From Pseudomonas sp. sp1636 (lineage in GTDB: Bacteria; Pseudomonadota; Gammaproteobacteria; Pseudomonadales; Pseudomonadaceae): DNA of 64,000 bases. Location: the NCBI RefSeq assembly GCF_030376615.1, contig NZ_JARRAB010000007.1:62001-126000 (forward strand), given 5' to 3'. The translations under genes and the position numbers were made by a program. This document shows, piece after piece, positions 16,136 through 25,995 of this stretch (position 1 is the first letter of the stretch; each line of letters starts with the position of its first letter). The notes below the pieces were generated by a model. It was not told where the DNA came from. It worked only from the letters and a program-made list of their open reading frames with translations, and searched no databases.

Positions 16136-17857
16136 ATGACTACTTCATCCAGCAACCATCCCGCCATGCAGGGGGCGCAGGCGCTGCCCATGCGTCCGGC
16201 CTCTGTGGTCATGGACCTGGAGCGGCTCGGCAGCCTGCACCAGAGCCGCCTGAGTTTCATGCGCAGCCTGGTGCGCAAGATCATGCGCGAGGGCTGGCGC
16301 ATCGAGCCGCGCCGTTTCGAGCTGGATGCCGAGGGCTACGGCAGCGTGATCTACCGGGTGCAGACCGAAGGCGATCTGTTCAGCTTCGTGCTGTTCTCCC
16401 AGTACCTGGCGCCGGACAAGCGCAACGACCGGGTGATCGCCACCGAATGGGATCTGACCATGGCCCTGTGCGAAGGCGAGGTGGACGACGACTACGTCGA
16501 GTTCCTGCGGCGCAACGTGCCGCTGCAGGAAGCCGGGCGCCTGGATGCGCGGGTGCTGGTGCTGTCGCGGGCCAACCGCAGCGTGCGCAACTTCGATGCG
16601 GTGGTCGACGCCCTCAGCGCCGGCCGCCAGCCCGACGCCGCGCAGATCGCCAAGGTCGGCTACCTCTATCGCACCACCGCGGTCTATGGCAGCGGCAAGC
16701 TGGGCATGGCCGACTGGGAGAAGGTCAGCGGCAAGCACCCGGACTTCGCCCGGCCCTACGCCGCCGAGATGTTCGTCTGCTACATGCTGCGCAACTTCAG
16801 CCTGCAGCAGGCCGAACACATCGCCCGCCAGCGTGCGCCGCAGACCGCGGTGCCTATGCAGCCGGCGCTCAAGCGCTACTTTGGCATCGGCAACTCCACC
16901 GGCCTGGGCATGGCGCCCTACCTGATCAATCACCCGCAGCTGGTCAGCCGCTGGATCGAGATGCGCGAGCTGGCCCTGGCGCGGGTCTGCGGCCTCGGCC
17001 AGGTCACCGCCGAGCGCCTGGCCCGCCTGCAGGCGCTGGTCGCTCGCGGCATCGCGCATATCCAGCAGACCGTCACCGAAGACGCCTGGCAGACCGGGCA
17101 TAACCAGGCGGTGCTGGAGGATCTGGCCCGGCTGCAGGACTGGCTCGCCAGCCAGCCGCTGCAGAGCTGGGCGCAGCTGCAGGCGTGGTCGGCGCGCATG
17201 CTCGGCCTGCAGGGCCAGGAGCTGCTCAATTGCATCCTGCTGGAACTCTACCCGGAGCTGGTCGACAGCCTGGAAGACCGCCTGGTCGTGGTCGAGAACC
17301 TGGAGTTGCAGCCGCAGATGCCGGCCCGCGAGCTGCGCGCCCTGATCGAGCGGCACTACGATTGGGCGCTGGCCATCGACTTCGCGGCCGAGGGCGCCAG
17401 CGAGACCTTCTGGTACCGCTCCGAGGAGAAACAGGAGCCGCGCCTGGGCAACTGCAGCCTGGAGAGCGGCCGCGACAAGCAGATGCCGCTGGGCATCGGC
17501 TACCTGGTGCAGCAGTGCCATCGTCAGCTGCTGGCCTACCTGGCCGAGCAGCCGGAGCAATGCACCGCCAGCTTCCTCCTGCGCCATCCCGAGCAGCGCG
17601 GCATCGCCCGGCGCATCCAGAGCATGAGCCAGACCCATTACGGCGAGATTCGCGCCAACCTGCTGGATCGCGAGGTGCTGCCGATGCACCTGCTGCGCTG
17701 CAAGCTGGCCTTCTTCGGCGTCAGCAAGTTCGATCCGCGCTCGCGCCTGTGGGTGCGCAACACCATGTTCCAGGGCGCGCCGCTGCTGGAGGATATCGGC
17801 CAGCCGTTCGAAGACGACTGGTTCCTGCCGTTGGCCCCGACTGAGGAGAAATGCTGA
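16136..17857 (+). CDS. Uncharacterised conserved protein of 573 residues
   Basis: I do not recognise a known enzyme family. The start is ATG 16136, with GAGGG upstream. The protein is soluble, with no signal peptide or membrane helix. Residues 30-130 form a compact N-terminal part with many aromatic and acidic residues (FELDAEGYGSVIYRV, FSFVLFSQYLAPDKRNDRVIATEWD). The middle contains KVGYLYRTTAVYGSGKLGMADW and FGIGNSTGLGMAPYLINHP. A C-terminal block reads ETFWYRSEEKQEPRLG and MPLGIGYLVQQCH. The TG-x-GMAP segment is suggestive of nucleotide or cofactor binding but is not diagnostic. It overlaps the DUF3726 gene by one base, so the two probably work together. Confidence 0.8.
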   Translation: MTTSSSNHPAMQGAQALPMRPASVVMDLERLGSLHQSRLSFMRSLVRKIMREGWRIEPRRFELDAEGYGSVIYRVQTEGDLFSFVLFSQYLAPDKRNDRVIATEWDLTMALCEGEVDDDYVEFLRRNVPLQEAGRLDARVLVLSRANRSVRNFDAVVDALSAGRQPDAAQIAKVGYLYRTTAVYGSGKLGMADWEKVSGKHPDFARPYAAEMFVCYMLRNFSLQQAEHIARQRAPQTAVPMQPALKRYFGIGNSTGLGMAPYLINHPQLVSRWIEMRELALARVCGLGQVTAERLARLQALVARGIAHIQQTVTEDAWQTGHNQAVLEDLARLQDWLASQPLQSWAQLQAWSARMLGLQGQELLNCILLELYPELVDSLEDRLVVVENLELQPQMPARELRALIERHYDWALAIDFAAEGASETFWYRSEEKQEPRLGNCSLESGRDKQMPLGIGYLVQQCHRQLLAYLAEQPEQCTASFLLRHPEQRGIARRIQSMSQTHYGEIRANLLDREVLPMHLLRCKLAFFGVSKFDPRSRLWVRNTMFQGAPLLEDIGQPFEDDWFLPLAPTEEKC

Positions 17858-18606
17858 TGCTGATTTCATCGAATGAACTGACCGCCCTGCTCAAGCGGGT
17901 ATTCGAGGGCATGGGCTATCCGGTCGGCTACTACGAGGACGCCGCCGCCCTGGTCAAGTGGCTGCAGGTGCATGGCGAACAGGGCTTCGGCGAGTTGCAG
18001 CGTGCCCTGCCCTATGTGGCCGACAGCCAACGCCCGGCCCTGCAGCTGCTCGCCGAGGAGAGTCAGGCGCTGCTGTTCGATTGCTTCGGGCGCAGCGCCC
18101 TGAACTGCCTGCCGAGCATCGTCGAGCTGGCCCAGACCAAGGTGCTGGAGCAGGGCTGCGTCAACGTCAAGGTGCGCAATTGCCACAACCGCAAGTTCAT
18201 TCTCAAGCTGCTGGTCGACTGTGCCCGTCAGGGCATCAGCGTGCTGGCCTATTGGCAGAACGGCAAGCAACCGGTCAGCGAGCATGTCGCCAGCATCGCC
18301 GCCGGTACCGCTTACCCCAGTTACAGCGAGGCGTTGCTGGCCGATGCCAGCGCGGCCGATACCCAGACCCTGACCCTGTTGCTGAGCACCCGCATCGACC
18401 TGAGCGGGCAGTTGCACGGCAGCGCCAGCCAGCGTAGCGGCTATCGCCAGGTCGCCCCGGAACAGTTCGCCCGGGCCGGCCAGGGTGCCCTGGAAGGCGG
18501 CATGGATATCGCCATCGAGTTGTGGCAACAGCTCAACCAGTTGGCCGAGGCGGTGCTGGTGGAAAGCTCCGAGCAGTCGCGCATGGGCGCGGGCGGCGGG
18601 CGCTAA
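17857..18606 (+). CDS. DUF3726 family protein
   Basis: A 249-residue protein that I assign to DUF3726 from its overall look (ISSNELTALLKRVFEGMGYPVGYYEDAA at the start, read here in two parts, and central LDCF-like GRSALNCLPSIVELA). ATG 17857 is favoured over ATG 17851 because GAGGAG at 17843-17848 is 8 bases upstream and the TGATG overlap couples it to the preceding gene. It has no signal peptide or membrane helix. The function is unknown. The fold could resemble Ldh2-type (malate/lactate) oxidoreductases, whose N-termini also read like a sequence of short helices beginning with E-L, but this is speculation. Confidence 0.7.
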   Translation: MLISSNELTALLKRVFEGMGYPVGYYEDAAALVKWLQVHGEQGFGELQRALPYVADSQRPALQLLAEESQALLFDCFGRSALNCLPSIVELAQTKVLEQGCVNVKVRNCHNRKFILKLLVDCARQGISVLAYWQNGKQPVSEHVASIAAGTAYPSYSEALLADASAADTQTLTLLLSTRIDLSGQLHGSASQRSGYRQVAPEQFARAGQGALEGGMDIAIELWQQLNQLAEAVLVESSEQSRMGAGGGR

Positions 18607-18630
18607 GGCGCCAGCGACGGGCAGGCAGCC

Positions 18631-19362
18631 ATGGACTACAGCGGCAGCGAATGCCTGGCGCTGCTGATCGTGCTGGGCGGCAGCCTGGTGCAGGGGCTGC
18701 TGGGCATTGGCTTCGGCCTGCTGGCGGCGCCGCTGCTGTATCTGCTCGACCCCGGCTACGTGCCCGGCCCGGTGTTGCTGCTGGGTTTTCTCCTGGCCTG
18801 CTGCATGCTCCTCGGCCACCGCCAGGCCCTGGCCTGGCGGCGGCCGCTGCCGGCCATCCTGGCGCGACTGCCCGGCGCCTGGTGCGGCGGCCTGTTGCTC
18901 GGCCTGCTGCCCAGCGCCTGGCTCGGCCTGCTGCTCGGCGCCTGCGTGCTGCTGGCGACAGTATCCAGCTACCGCTGGCTGGAGGTTCGCTGCAACCCGC
19001 ACAACCTGGCGCTCGCCGGTTTCTGCTCGGGACTGCTGGGCACCGCCACCTCGGTCGGCGGGCCGCCCATGGCGCTGGTCTACCAGACGCGCGAGCGACT
19101 CGGCGCGCGCGATGAACTGGCCGCCTTCTTCCTGCTGACCACCCCGGTCTCGCTGCTGGTGCTGCTGTACCAGGGGCGCCTGCCGCTGGATTACCTGCAC
19201 AGCACACTCAAGCTGGCGCCTGGCGTGCTGGCCGGCTATGCCCTGGCCCGCTGCCTGGACGGCCGCTTCGACACACGCAGCCCGCGCCGGCTGTTGCTGC
19301 TGCTGTCTTTGCTGGCGGCGGGCGGGCTGCTAATGCGCAGCCTTTGGCAGTTGTTGCGGTAG
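18631..19362 (+). CDS. TauE/SafE family anion exporter
   Basis: A 243-residue inner-membrane protein with about eight hydrophobic helices. The family pattern is visible in the N-terminal GGSLVQGLLGIGFGLLAAPLL and in the second repeat GFCSGLLGTATSVGGPPMALVY. TauE/SafE members export sulfite, sulfoacetate or organic acids. It lies 24 bases after the DUF3726 gene and is probably in the same transcript, so it may export a product of that pathway. The ribosome site is weak. A short gap separates it from the convergent DUF3392 gene. Confidence 0.88.
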   Translation: MDYSGSECLALLIVLGGSLVQGLLGIGFGLLAAPLLYLLDPGYVPGPVLLLGFLLACCMLLGHRQALAWRRPLPAILARLPGAWCGGLLLGLLPSAWLGLLLGACVLLATVSSYRWLEVRCNPHNLALAGFCSGLLGTATSVGGPPMALVYQTRERLGARDELAAFFLLTTPVSLLVLLYQGRLPLDYLHSTLKLAPGVLAGYALARCLDGRFDTRSPRRLLLLLSLLAAGGLLMRSLWQLLR

Positions 19363-19418
19363 TGCATCGCCTCGGTCTGTCGACGACCCCTCGCTATTAC
19401 ACCGGCAGCGGCAGGTGC

Positions 19419-19742
19419 TTAGCTGCGATCCGCCAGTACGCCGATCAGGAAGAACACCAGCAGCAACACCGGCGCCAGGGTGTAGTTGTTGAAGTGGCCG
19501 AGGCCCTGGGCCAGCCAGGGGGTGAGGAAGACCATCGCCAGACCGTAGCCGACCGCGCAGATCAGGACGAAGATCAGGGTGCGGAAGATGAAGTTGAGGC
19601 TGCCGATTCTGCGTTGTACCCAGGCGTTGATGCCGGGGCCGAACAGCACCAGCAGGGTGGCCATGATCGCCAGGGCGATGTCGTACAGGTGGCCACGGCT
19701 CCAGCGCGACAGGGTGGCGATCAGGTCGAATAGCAGATCCAA
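19419..19742 (-). CDS. DUF3392 family inner-membrane protein
   Basis: A 107-residue protein with three hydrophobic helices. The start is TTG 19742 (no ATG is suitably placed), with AAGGA 6 bases upstream. The block DIALAIMATLLVLFGPGINAWVQRR marks the family. Function unknown. It sits downstream of hemW on the same strand. Confidence 0.8.
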   Translation of the reverse strand: MDLLFDLIATLSRWSRGHLYDIALAIMATLLVLFGPGINAWVQRRIGSLNFIFRTLIFVLICAVGYGLAMVFLTPWLAQGLGHFNNYTLAPVLLLVFFLIGVLADRS

Positions 19743-19776
19743 ACGGAGTCCTTAGCGCCATGTGGCGCACAGCAGG

Positions 19777-20952
19777 TCAGGGCAGAAAATGTTGCAGCAG
19801 GTCGTTGAGAAACAGCTGGCCTTCGCGGGTGGCGACCAGGCGGGCCGGGTCGCTGTGCAGCAGGCCGCGCTGCTCGGCTTCGGCGCGGGCGGCGGCCAAC
19901 TGGCTCAGCGCCAAGCCGGTGCGCCGAGTGAACAGGGCGCTGGCGACGCCGTCCGTGAGGCGCAGCACGTTCATCAGGAATTCGAAGGGCAGTTCGTCCG
20001 GGCCGAGCCGGCGCTCGCCGGCACTGAAGCCTTTGTCGCGATCCAGGTAGTCTTTGGGCAGGCGGGTTTTCCAGCTGCGCGTGATCGTGCCGTCCGGGTT
20101 GCTGAGTTTGGCGTGGGCGCCGGCGCCGATGCCGAGGAAGTCGCCGAAGCTCCAGTAGTTGAGGTTGTGCCGCGCCGCCTGGCCGGGTTGGGCGTAGGCG
20201 GACACCTCGTACTGGGCGTAGCCCTGTGCGGCGAGCAGCGCCTGGCCGGCCTCCTGGATGTCCCAGAGGATGTCGTCTTCGGGTATCAGCGGCGGCTGGT
20301 TCCAGAACAGCGTATTCGGTTCCACCGTCAGCTGATACCAGGACAGGTGGGTGGGGCCCTGGGCGATGGCGATGCGCAAATCGCCGAGGGCATCCTCAAG
20401 CGACTGGTCGGGCAGGCCGTGCATCAGATCCAGGTTGAAGTTGTCGAAGCCGGCGGCGCGCGCCATGTCGGCGGCGCGGATCGCCTCGTCACCGTCATGG
20501 ATCCGCCCCAGGGCCTTGAGTTTGGCGGCCTGGAAGCTCTGCACGCCAATCGACAGGCGATTGATGCCCAGCGCGCGGTAGTCGCGGAACTTGGCCTGCT
20601 CGAAGGTGCCGGGGTTGGCTTCCAGGGTGATTTCGATATCGGCGGCGAAGGGCACGCGGCGCGCCACGCCTTCGAGCAAACGGCCCAGTGCCTTGGCCGA
20701 GAACAGGCTGGGGGTGCCGCCACCGAAGAACATCGAGCTCAGCGGCCGGCCATGAACTTGCGGCAAGTCCCGGTCGAGGTCGGCGAGCAGGGCGTCGACG
20801 TACTCTTCTTCCGGCAATGTCGGCCCGGCGGCATGCGAGTTGAAGTCGCAGTACGGGCACTTCTTCACGCACCAGGGGATGTGGACATAGGCCGCCAGGG
20901 GCGGCAGCTCGAAGCGGCCAGCTGTAGGCGCGGCGCTTGAACCCGTGCTCAT
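19777..20952 (-). CDS. hemW: Radical SAM heme chaperone HemW
   Basis: A 391-residue HemN-like protein. The radical SAM cluster motif is [16 protein letters not shown] (CxxxCxxC). It also has [10 protein letters not shown] and the C-terminal HemN domain. It differs from true HemN coproporphyrinogen dehydrogenase in its shorter N-terminus, so HemW (heme insertion into respiratory enzymes) is the better call. The start overlaps the rdgB stop by four bases (ATGA), so the pair is translationally coupled. Confidence 0.93.
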   Translation of the reverse strand: MSTGSSAAPTAGRFELPPLAAYVHIPWCVKKCPYCDFNSHAAGPTLPEEEYVDALLADLDRDLPQVHGRPLSSMFFGGGTPSLFSAKALGRLLEGVARRVPFAADIEITLEANPGTFEQAKFRDYRALGINRLSIGVQSFQAAKLKALGRIHDGDEAIRAADMARAAGFDNFNLDLMHGLPDQSLEDALGDLRIAIAQGPTHLSWYQLTVEPNTLFWNQPPLIPEDDILWDIQEAGQALLAAQGYAQYEVSAYAQPGQAARHNLNYWSFGDFLGIGAGAHAKLSNPDGTITRSWKTRLPKDYLDRDKGFSAGERRLGPDELPFEFLMNVLRLTDGVASALFTRRTGLALSQLAAARAEAEQRGLLHSDPARLVATREGQLFLNDLLQHFLP

Positions 20953-21542
20953 AGCCCCAACCGCTGCTTGAGCAGGCGCATGGCGCGGGCGCGATGGCTG
21001 ATCTGGTTCTTCTCGGCGGGGGCCAGTTCGGCGCTGGAGCAGTCATGTTCCGCTACCCAGAACAACGGATCGTAGCCGAAACCCTGGGTGCCTCGCGCGG
21101 CATGCAGGATGTGCCCGTGCCAGAGGCCCTCGCAGATGATCGGCAGCGGGTCTTCGGCATGCCGCAGCAGCGCCAGGCAACAGACGAATTGCGCGCCGCG
21201 CTGCGCGTCCGGCAGGCCTTTGAGCACCTCGAGCAGCTTGGCATTATTGGCCGCATCGCCCTGGCCATCGGCATAACGCGCCGAGTAGATGCCCGGTGCG
21301 CCGCCGAGAAAGTCCACGGCCAGGCCGGAGTCGTCGGCCAGCGCCGGCAGGCCGGATACGCGGGCCGCATGGCGGGCCTTGAGGAGGGCGTTTTCGACGA
21401 AGCTCAGGCCGGTTTCTTCCGGCTCCACGCTGCTGAATTCGGCGACCGAATGCACGCGCACGGCATCGCCGAGCATGGCCTGGAGTTCCTTGAGTTTGCC
21501 GGCGTTATGGCTGGCGAGTACGAGCTCGTTTAGCTGGATCAT
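20949..21542 (-). CDS. rdgB: dITP/XTP pyrophosphatase RdgB
   Basis: House-cleaning pyrophosphatase of 197 residues that removes dITP and XTP from the nucleotide pool. The start is ATG 21542. The family motifs [49 protein letters not shown] (split) and [11 protein letters not shown] are all present. It overlaps the upstream DUF4426 stop by one base and hemW by four. Confidence 0.96.
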   Translation of the reverse strand: MIQLNELVLASHNAGKLKELQAMLGDAVRVHSVAEFSSVEPEETGLSFVENALLKARHAARVSGLPALADDSGLAVDFLGGAPGIYSARYADGQGDAANNAKLLEVLKGLPDAQRGAQFVCCLALLRHAEDPLPIICEGLWHGHILHAARGTQGFGYDPLFWVAEHDCSSAELAPAEKNQISHRARAMRLLKQRLGL

Positions 21543-21958
21543 CAGTCGGGGAAGAGTTCCTGGTTGAAGTCGAGGCTGTGCGTGGTGCCGCCGGTCGCCT
21601 GGATCGTGAGGCTGAAACGCAGGACTTCCTGTTGCTCGATGGGGAACTGGGCCAGGTAGTAGATGGCCTCGCCTTCGCTCACCTGTTTGAACTTCAGGGT
21701 GTGGATCTGGCCGAGCAGGTTGCGCATCTCGCCGCTGACCACGGCCGCGGTCGGTTGCCCGGCCTTGAGCAGCGAGATATTCAGCACGCCCTGCTTCTTG
21801 CCGCGGCTGAGACCCACCGCCGCGGCGATCTCCGGTTGCAGGAAGCTGGAGTTGAAGGCGATGTAATGCACGTCCAGCTCGCCGAAGCTTTGCTTGCGTT
21901 CGGCAACGGCCGGCAGGCTCAGGCACAGGGCGATAAACAGTAGGGCGATGCGGCGCAT
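21542..21958 (-). CDS. DUF4426 family periplasmic protein
   Basis: A 138-residue exported protein with a clear signal peptide ([19 protein letters not shown], cleaved before ERKQ). The mature part is a beta-rich domain with [35 protein letters not shown] sequence typical of DUF4426. Function unknown. It is coupled to rdgB (TGATG) and follows metW by 37 bases. Confidence 0.88.
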   Translation of the reverse strand: MRRIALLFIALCLSLPAVAERKQSFGELDVHYIAFNSSFLQPEIAAAVGLSRGKKQGVLNISLLKAGQPTAAVVSGEMRNLLGQIHTLKFKQVSEGEAIYYLAQFPIEQQEVLRFSLTIQATGGTTHSLDFNQELFPD

Positions 21959-21995
21959 GGTGGTTCTCCTCGGGGTGGCCTGGTTGCCGGCGAAG

Positions 21996-22598
21996 TCAGG
22001 TGGCGATCGATCCGCTGATCCGGTAGATACCGATCTCTCCTAACAGATTAGGCCAAATGCGGCTGGCCCATCCGTGGCGATGGTCGCGATCCACCGCCAG
22101 GCGCTCGAGAACCCTGGCCTGCTGTGCGCGGCACAGGCGCTCGAAATCCTCGAAGGTGCAGAAGTGGATGTTCGGCGTGTTGTACCAGGTGTAGGGCAGA
22201 AAGTCGGACACCGGCATGCGGCCCTTGCTGGCCAGGTACCAGCGGCAACGCCAGTGGGCAAAGTTGGGGAAGGTGATGATGCAGGTCTTGCCGACCCGCA
22301 GCATCTCCGCCAGCACCTTGTCCGGGAAGTGCAGGGCCTGCAGCGACTGGGTCATCACCACCACGTCGAAGCTGTTGCTGGCGAAGTTGCCCAGGCCCTT
22401 GTCGAGGTTCTGCTCGATGACGTTAACGCCTTTTTCGACGCAGCGGGCGATGTTGTCCGGGTCGATCTCCAGGCCATAACCGCTGACCCCCTTGTGCTCG
22501 GCCAGCCAGGCGAGCAGTTCGCCATTGCCGCAGCCGAGGTCGAGCACCCGGCTGCCGGCGGGGATCCAGTCTTGGATGATGTCCAGGTCGGCTCTCAT
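21996..22598 (-). CDS. metW: Methionine biosynthesis protein MetW
   Basis: A 200-residue SAM-methyltransferase-fold protein with motif I VLDLGCGNGELLAWLAEHKG, followed by GLEIDPDNIARCVEKG. In Pseudomonas it is encoded next to MetX and is needed with it for homoserine acylation. It starts 7 bases after metX. Confidence 0.95.
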   Translation of the reverse strand: MRADLDIIQDWIPAGSRVLDLGCGNGELLAWLAEHKGVSGYGLEIDPDNIARCVEKGVNVIEQNLDKGLGNFASNSFDVVVMTQSLQALHFPDKVLAEMLRVGKTCIITFPNFAHWRCRWYLASKGRMPVSDFLPYTWYNTPNIHFCTFEDFERLCRAQQARVLERLAVDRDHRHGWASRIWPNLLGEIGIYRISGSIAT

Positions 22599-22605
22599 GG
22601 GCGCC

Positions 22606-23745
22606 TCATACTGCGATTCGGTTCATATAGCTGCGGAAGGCCTGCAAATAACGCGGAATGGGGATCAGGAAGGCGTCGTGGCCCTGCGGTGCGTCGATTT
22701 CCAGGTAGCAGACGTTCTTGCGTGCGGCGATCAGGGCGTCGACGATCTCCCGCGAGCGCGCCGGCGAGAAGCGCCAGTCGGTGGTGAAAGACATCACGCA
22801 GAAGTCCGCCTGCACCCCGGCCAGGGTCTGGGCCAGGTCGCCGTCGTGGTTGGCCGCCGGGTCGAAGTAGTCCAGCGCCTTGGTCATCAGCAGGTAGGTG
22901 TTGGCGTCGAAGCGCCCGGAAAACTCCTCACCCTGGTAGCGCAGGTAGCTTTCGACCTGGAATTCGACGCTGTGGAAGTCGTAGTTGAGTTTTTCGCTCT
23001 TCAGGCCGCGGCCGAATTTCTCGCCCATGGCGTCGTCCGACAGGTAGGTGATGTGGCCGACCATGCGCGCCAGCATCAGGCCGCGCTTGGGGATCACCCC
23101 GCGTTCCTGGAAGTGCCCGCCATGGAAGTCCGGATCGGTGAGGATGGCCTGGCGCGCCACCTCGTTGAAGGCGATGTTCTGTGCCGAGAGCTTCGGTGCC
23201 GAGGCAATCGCCAGGCAATGACGGATGCGCTCGGGGTAGCTGATGGCCCACTGCATGGCCTGCATGCCGCCGAGGCTGCCGCCGATCACTGCGGCCCATT
23301 GGGCGATGCCGAGGGCGTCGGCCAGACGCGCCTGGCTGTGCACCCAGTCTTCCACGGTCATCACCGGGAAGTCCGCGCCAAAGGGCTTGCCGCTGGCCGG
23401 ATTGAGGCTGCTGGGGCCGGTCGAGCCGTTGCAGCCGCCGAGGTTGTTGAGGCTGACGATAAAGAAGCGGTTGCTGTCGATCGGCTTGCCCGGGCCGATG
23501 CAGCTGTCCCACCAGCCGGGCTTGCGCTCGTCCGCGTGGTGGTAGCCGGCGGCGTGGTGGTGGCCGGACAGCGCGTGGCAGATCAGCACCGCGTTGCTGC
23601 GCGCGGCGTTCAGTTCGCCGTAAGTTTCGTAGACCAGTTGGTAGTCGGCCAGGCTGCGTCCGCACGCGAGCGTCAGGGGCTCGGCGAAGTGCAGCACCTG
23701 GGGGGTCACCAGGCCAACAGAGTCTTGGGGGAAGGCTGTAGACAT
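22606..23745 (-). CDS. metX: Homoserine O-acyltransferase MetX (probably succinyl-specific)
   Basis: Commits homoserine to methionine synthesis by O-acylation. It has 379 residues and an alpha/beta hydrolase fold. The nucleophile serine is in [13 protein letters not shown], the acid/base residues lie in TDWRFSP and GHDAF at the end, and [11 protein letters not shown] and [14 protein letters not shown] surround the active site. Proteobacterial enzymes encoded with MetW usually use succinyl-CoA, so the substrate is inferred from context. Confidence 0.94.
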   Translation of the reverse strand: MSTAFPQDSVGLVTPQVLHFAEPLTLACGRSLADYQLVYETYGELNAARSNAVLICHALSGHHHAAGYHHADERKPGWWDSCIGPGKPIDSNRFFIVSLNNLGGCNGSTGPSSLNPASGKPFGADFPVMTVEDWVHSQARLADALGIAQWAAVIGGSLGGMQAMQWAISYPERIRHCLAIASAPKLSAQNIAFNEVARQAILTDPDFHGGHFQERGVIPKRGLMLARMVGHITYLSDDAMGEKFGRGLKSEKLNYDFHSVEFQVESYLRYQGEEFSGRFDANTYLLMTKALDYFDPAANHDGDLAQTLAGVQADFCVMSFTTDWRFSPARSREIVDALIAARKNVCYLEIDAPQGHDAFLIPIPRYLQAFRSYMNRIAV

Positions 23746-23849
23746 CGACCCTGCTCGCAGTAAAGGAAGTGCCGCAGTCTAAAGAGCGCTGCTGCGGGCG
23801 GCAAGCGTGCGGGCCGCGGGCAAGGCCTGGGCGCGCCGCTGGCGGCGGA

Positions 23850-25832
23850 TTATTCGCCGACTCTGTGCTGGCGTGCCGGGCCGGGCAGGTTGACCACCTT
23901 GCCCTGGCGTTGCACCGGCGCGGGGCGGCGCAGGTTGCGCAGTATCTCGTCCGCCTGGTGCAGTTGATGGGTCAGTTCATCGCGGTAATCCAGCAGTTGC
24001 TGGCCGCGCTGACGGGCTTGCTGGGTTTCCTGGGCCAGGGCCTTGAGCCGCAGCATGTGGCTTTCCAGCAATTGTTTGTGTTCCAGGGTGTGTTGCATCA
24101 GCGGCATCAGGGCGTCGCTGGCCCACTGCCCGGCGTCGGCCCGCAGGCGTTGGTGCAGGCCGATGACTTCCTGCACCAGGGTGGCGAAGAAGCGCTTGCT
24201 CAGGCTGCGTTGTTCGGTGAGCAGGGTTTTCAGGTGCAGGCGGAACTGGTCGGCCTGGGTCTGCAGCTGTTTGAGCTCGCGCAGGTAGCGTTTGACGTTG
24301 AACTGCGGCGCATCGATGCCCTGCAGTGGGTTGTCTTGATTGTGTCGGCGATAGATGGCCGCGACCATCTTGTTGGCCATCTCGGCTTCATGCGCCAGGC
24401 TGTCCATGTCATGTTCCACCGAGCGGAAGAAGGCCAGGATAGCCTGGTTGATGCCCAGGGTGGTCCAGCTGCCGGCGAGGTTCTTGCGCACTTTATTCAG
24501 GTGTTCGTCGAGGCGTTCCGGGCGTACGGCAAGGCGCAGTAGCTCGCCTTGGCGCTGGAGCAGGCGTTGATTGGTTTTCAGGCCGAGCAGGCGCTTGTGG
24601 TGTTGGCTGTGATCATTCTTGGTCTTGGCGGTCAGCTCGAACAGCAACTGACCGTTGTCGTGCTGGTGGTTGCTCAGCAGCGCCTGTTGTTCGTGAACCT
24701 TGTCCAGGCGCAGGTTGAGGGCATGCCGGCTGCCCTGCAGCAGCGCCAGCACCTGGTTGACCACCCGGTCTTCGATCAAGCGCTCCTTCTGGCTGACGAT
24801 ACGCTCGCACAGCAGGGTCTCCAGATCGCCCATCTGGCTGCGGGCCAGCAAAGCCTGATCCTTGCGCACCTTGGCCAGCAACGCTTGTTTGGCCGATAGC
24901 GGCAGCACGTCCTCGGGCCGGATGCCGAGTTGCTTGGCGGTCATGGTCTGGATCTGCGCAATGGCGTTCTGCACGAAGGCTTCGCCGGCCAGGTCGTCCC
25001 AGAGGATGTCGATCTTGTTGAGCACGGCGAACAGGCAGGTCTGGGTGTCGTCGTCGAGTTGGCGGATATGCTGCTGCCAGACTGCCATGTCGCTGGCGGT
25101 CACCCCGGTGTCGGCGGACAGCAGGAAGATGATCGCCTGGGCGCTGGGCAGCATCGACAGGGTCAGCTCGGGTTCGCTGCCCAGGGCATTCAGGCCGGGG
25201 GTGTCGAGAATACGCAGGCCTCGGCGCAGCAGCGGGTGGTCGAAGTTGACCAGCGCGTGGCGCCAGGCCGGCACCAGCACCTGGCCGGGTTTGCCGGTGC
25301 TTTCCAGGGCGTCGGGGTGGAAGCCCAGCTGGATGGCTTGCTCGACCGGCATGGGTTTGCTCTTCGCCACCTGGGTGAAGGCCTGGATCATGTTGTGCGG
25401 ATCGCTGAGATCCAGCGGGATATTCACCCAATGCCGGGGAATGCGCTTGAACTGGGCGACGCTGGCCTCGGTCGAGCGGGTTTCGATCGGCAACAGGCGG
25501 ATGTAGGAGCGCTCCGAGCGGGGGTCGAAGAACAGCTCGGTGGGGCACATGGTGGTGCGCCCGGCCTGGGACGGCAGCATGCGCTGGCCGTATGCGGAAA
25601 AGAACAGGCTGTTGATCAGTTCGGTCTTGCCGCGCGAGAACTCGCCGACGAAGGCCAGGGTGATGTGGTCGCTACGCAGCAGCTTGAGGGCGCGCTCGAG
25701 CTTGGCGTCCAGCGCATCGGAGTTGAGCCGATTGTTGACCAGCCAGGTGCGGTAGCGCGTGATCTGGCGCATCAGTTCGCGCTTCCAGCCGACGTAGGCG
25801 TCGATCTGTTGACTGAGACGTTCCATGCTCAT
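23850..25832 (-). CDS. Dynamin-like GTPase family protein
   Basis: A 660-residue cytoplasmic GTPase (658 if ATG 25826, which has the better ribosome spacing, is used). The dynamin-type G domain covers about residues 55-300: G1 GEFSRGKTEL, a switch threonine in AGRTTMCPTEL, G3 DTPGLNALG and G4 NKIDILWDD. The rest is helical and coiled-coil-rich (Gln/Leu/Arg), as in bacterial dynamin-like proteins, but I see no hydrophobic membrane paddle. There is no partner DLP gene beside it. Bacterial dynamins remodel or protect membranes, and some act against phage. It sits alone between metX and yggU and is not in the corresponding P. aeruginosa order as I remember it. Confidence 0.88.
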   Translation of the reverse strand: MSMERLSQQIDAYVGWKRELMRQITRYRTWLVNNRLNSDALDAKLERALKLLRSDHITLAFVGEFSRGKTELINSLFFSAYGQRMLPSQAGRTTMCPTELFFDPRSERSYIRLLPIETRSTEASVAQFKRIPRHWVNIPLDLSDPHNMIQAFTQVAKSKPMPVEQAIQLGFHPDALESTGKPGQVLVPAWRHALVNFDHPLLRRGLRILDTPGLNALGSEPELTLSMLPSAQAIIFLLSADTGVTASDMAVWQQHIRQLDDDTQTCLFAVLNKIDILWDDLAGEAFVQNAIAQIQTMTAKQLGIRPEDVLPLSAKQALLAKVRKDQALLARSQMGDLETLLCERIVSQKERLIEDRVVNQVLALLQGSRHALNLRLDKVHEQQALLSNHQHDNGQLLFELTAKTKNDHSQHHKRLLGLKTNQRLLQRQGELLRLAVRPERLDEHLNKVRKNLAGSWTTLGINQAILAFFRSVEHDMDSLAHEAEMANKMVAAIYRRHNQDNPLQGIDAPQFNVKRYLRELKQLQTQADQFRLHLKTLLTEQRSLSKRFFATLVQEVIGLHQRLRADAGQWASDALMPLMQHTLEHKQLLESHMLRLKALAQETQQARQRGQQLLDYRDELTHQLHQADEILRNLRRPAPVQRQGKVVNLPGPARQHRVGE

Positions 25833-25995
25833 CCTGGCGTTCCTCTGGCTGACGCGCCCTTGGGGGCCGTGCTGTTGGCGGCGCGAGTCCGTCAGGCCTG
25901 GTGGGGTGGGCGCTGATGCACTGGGCTGGCGAGCATTATGCGGGGCGTGCAGGGGCTGTCAATTGGCTAGTATTTCGATCCGGCCTGATGGTCGC

